A model generated the notes under the pieces. That model was not told the origin of the DNA. It saw nothing but the letters and a program-made list of their open reading frames with translations, and searched no databases. A DNA stretch of 7,830 bases. It comes from CAYRMV01 sp964425255. GTDB lineage: Bacteria > Bacteroidota > Bacteroidia > Flavobacteriales_D > Crocinitomicaceae. The stretch spans positions 1 to 7,830 of the forward strand of contig CAYRMV010000151.1 in the NCBI GenBank assembly GCA_964425255.1, in the 5' to 3' direction. Numbering within the stretch: position 1 is the first letter of the stretch; every line of letters begins with the position of its first letter. Shown piece after piece: positions 6,933 to 7,830 of the stretch. A program made the translations under genes and the position numbers.

Positions 6933-7811
6933 TTAATACAATGAAAAGTATTCTGCCAATGGACCGAGTGTGAGGGCAGGAAAGAAAGCCAACGCGGCTA
7001 CAATTGCAATAATTGCAAACACTAATAATCCAAAAGTTGATGTATCCGTTTTTAATGTTCCTGAACTTTCGGGAATATATTTTTTTGATGCTAAGATCCC
7101 AGCAATTGCTACAGGTCCTATAATAGGTAGATATCGACATAATAACATCACCAAGCCAGTAGCAATATTCCAAAATGGTGTATTATCTCCCAGTCCTTCA
7201 AATCCACTTCCGTTATTTGCCGCAGAAGAACTAAATTCATACATTATTTCTCCGAATCCATGAGCACCAGGATTATTCAACCAACCTTCATATGATTCTG
7301 GATTACCGGTATAAAGATAACTCGCTAAGGCAGTTCCACCCAAAATCATTAATGGATGTAACAAAGCAATCATCATAGCAATTTTTACTTCTTTGGCTTC
7401 TACTTTTTTTCCTAAAAATTCGGGTGTACGCCCAACCATTAAACCACCAATAAAAACAGCTAGTATAATGAAAACATAAAAATTAATAAAACCAACTCCC
7501 ACTCCACCGTAAAAGCTATTAATCATCATTCCAAGCATGGCAAACATTCCCGTGAGTGGTGTCATACTATCGTGCATTGCATTCACCGATCCGTTACTAG
7601 TGCACGTTGTGTTGATGGCCCAATAAGCTGAAGCTGCCGAACCTAATCGTACTTCTTTACCCTCCATGCTCCCCATTTCTTGAGAAATACCCATTTCAGA
7701 AATGGCAGGGTTTCCATTCATCTCAAAATAAATTGAAGGAATTACCAAACAAAGAAAACCTACTGTCATTACTCCAAAAATCATCAAAGACAATTTTCCG
7801 GATTTAGAACT
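6933..7811 (-). CDS. kdpA: K+-transporting ATPase subunit KdpA, C-terminal half; 5' end missing or broken
   Basis: Channel-like K+-binding subunit of the Kdp pump. The open frame reads back from the TAA at 6933-6935 to a TGA at 7812-7814, and covers about half of a protein that is normally near 560 residues. Numbering from the TTG at 7793, it has the third selectivity-filter region (TTCTSNGSVNAMHDS, 62-76), the fourth (SSAANNGSGF, 189-198), GGVGVGF at 96-102, the GLMVGRTPEFLGKK loop at 117-130, NPGAHGF at 174-180 and the closing ALTLGPLAEYFS. About six hydrophobic segments are visible. The first two P-loop repeats are missing, so this piece alone could not make a working channel. The TTG is only the first permissible codon and not a believable start: the KdpA-like frame continues a few codons upstream (SKSGK). 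Either the gene is truncated by a natural event or the last bases are an assembly edge; the DNA beyond 7830 decides. The TAA abuts the kdpB ATG. Confidence 0.9.
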   Translation of the reverse strand, partial: SSKSGKLSLMIFGVMTVGFLCLVIPSIYFEMNGNPAISEMGISQEMGSMEGKEVRLGSAASAYWAINTTCTSNGSVNAMHDSMTPLTGMFAMLGMMINSFYGGVGVGFINFYVFIILAVFIGGLMVGRTPEFLGKKVEAKEVKIAMMIALLHPLMILGGTALASYLYTGNPESYEGWLNNPGAHGFGEIMYEFSSSAANNGSGFEGLGDNTPFWNIATGLVMLLCRYLPIIGPVAIAGILASKKYIPESSGTLKTDTSTFGLLVFAIIAIVAALAFFPALTLGPLAEYFSLY

Positions 7812-7830
7812 TCATGCTAGCACACACATG

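Noticed and set aside
6919..7173. Minus-strand open frame in another phase across the kdpA/kdpB junction
   Set aside because: It overlaps the end of KdpA and the start of KdpB, both clearly homologous in their own frames, and its Cys/Tyr/Ile-rich translation is typical of an out-of-frame reading.

Overview
The window carries most of a potassium-scavenging kdp locus, with every gene on the minus strand, so transcription runs from high to low coordinates. Order along the transcript: kdpA (C-terminal half only, 6933-7811), kdpB (4878-6932), kdpC (4303-4866), an outer-membrane beta-barrel porin (3075-4163), a short KdpD made only of the N-terminal sensor/ATPase and Usp-like domains (1890-3014), and a separate membrane histidine kinase with HAMP, PAS, HisKA and HATPase modules (165-1889). 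The DNA is AT-rich, no start codon is preceded by a recognisable Shine-Dalgarno, and a Gram-negative porin sits inside the operon. Together with the protein sequences this points to the phylum Bacteroidota, probably a flavobacterium or a relative; the genus cannot be told from the window.

Layout. 7812-7830: an in-frame stop and 16 further bases that do not read as KdpA in any frame. 6933-4303: the KdpABC pump genes, tightly packed (TAA directly followed by ATG between kdpA and kdpB; 11 bases between kdpB and kdpC). 4164-4302: a 139-base intergenic gap with a three-copy alternating inverted repeat next to the kdpC stop. 4163-3075: porin. 3015-3074: a 60-base gap with a strong hairpin. 3014-165: kdpD and the kinase, again joined stop-to-start without a spacer. 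1-164: AT-rich non-coding DNA with no gene that can be supported.

How the parts fit. KdpA (channel-like subunit), KdpB (P-type ATPase) and KdpC form the high-affinity inner-membrane K+ pump used when external K+ is scarce. The porin may pass ions or solutes across the outer membrane (inferred from position). In classical KdpD one protein joins the N-terminal sensor, four membrane helices and the kinase; here the N-terminal part is a free soluble protein and the kinase is a separate polypeptide with its own periplasmic sensor. No KdpE-type response regulator and no kdpF is visible, so the output partner must lie outside. All the genes are recognisable family members, so this is a lineage-specific rearrangement of a known system rather than a wholly new one. 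The points most worth checking are the split sensor, the operon porin, the two intergenic structured elements and the broken 5' side of kdpA.
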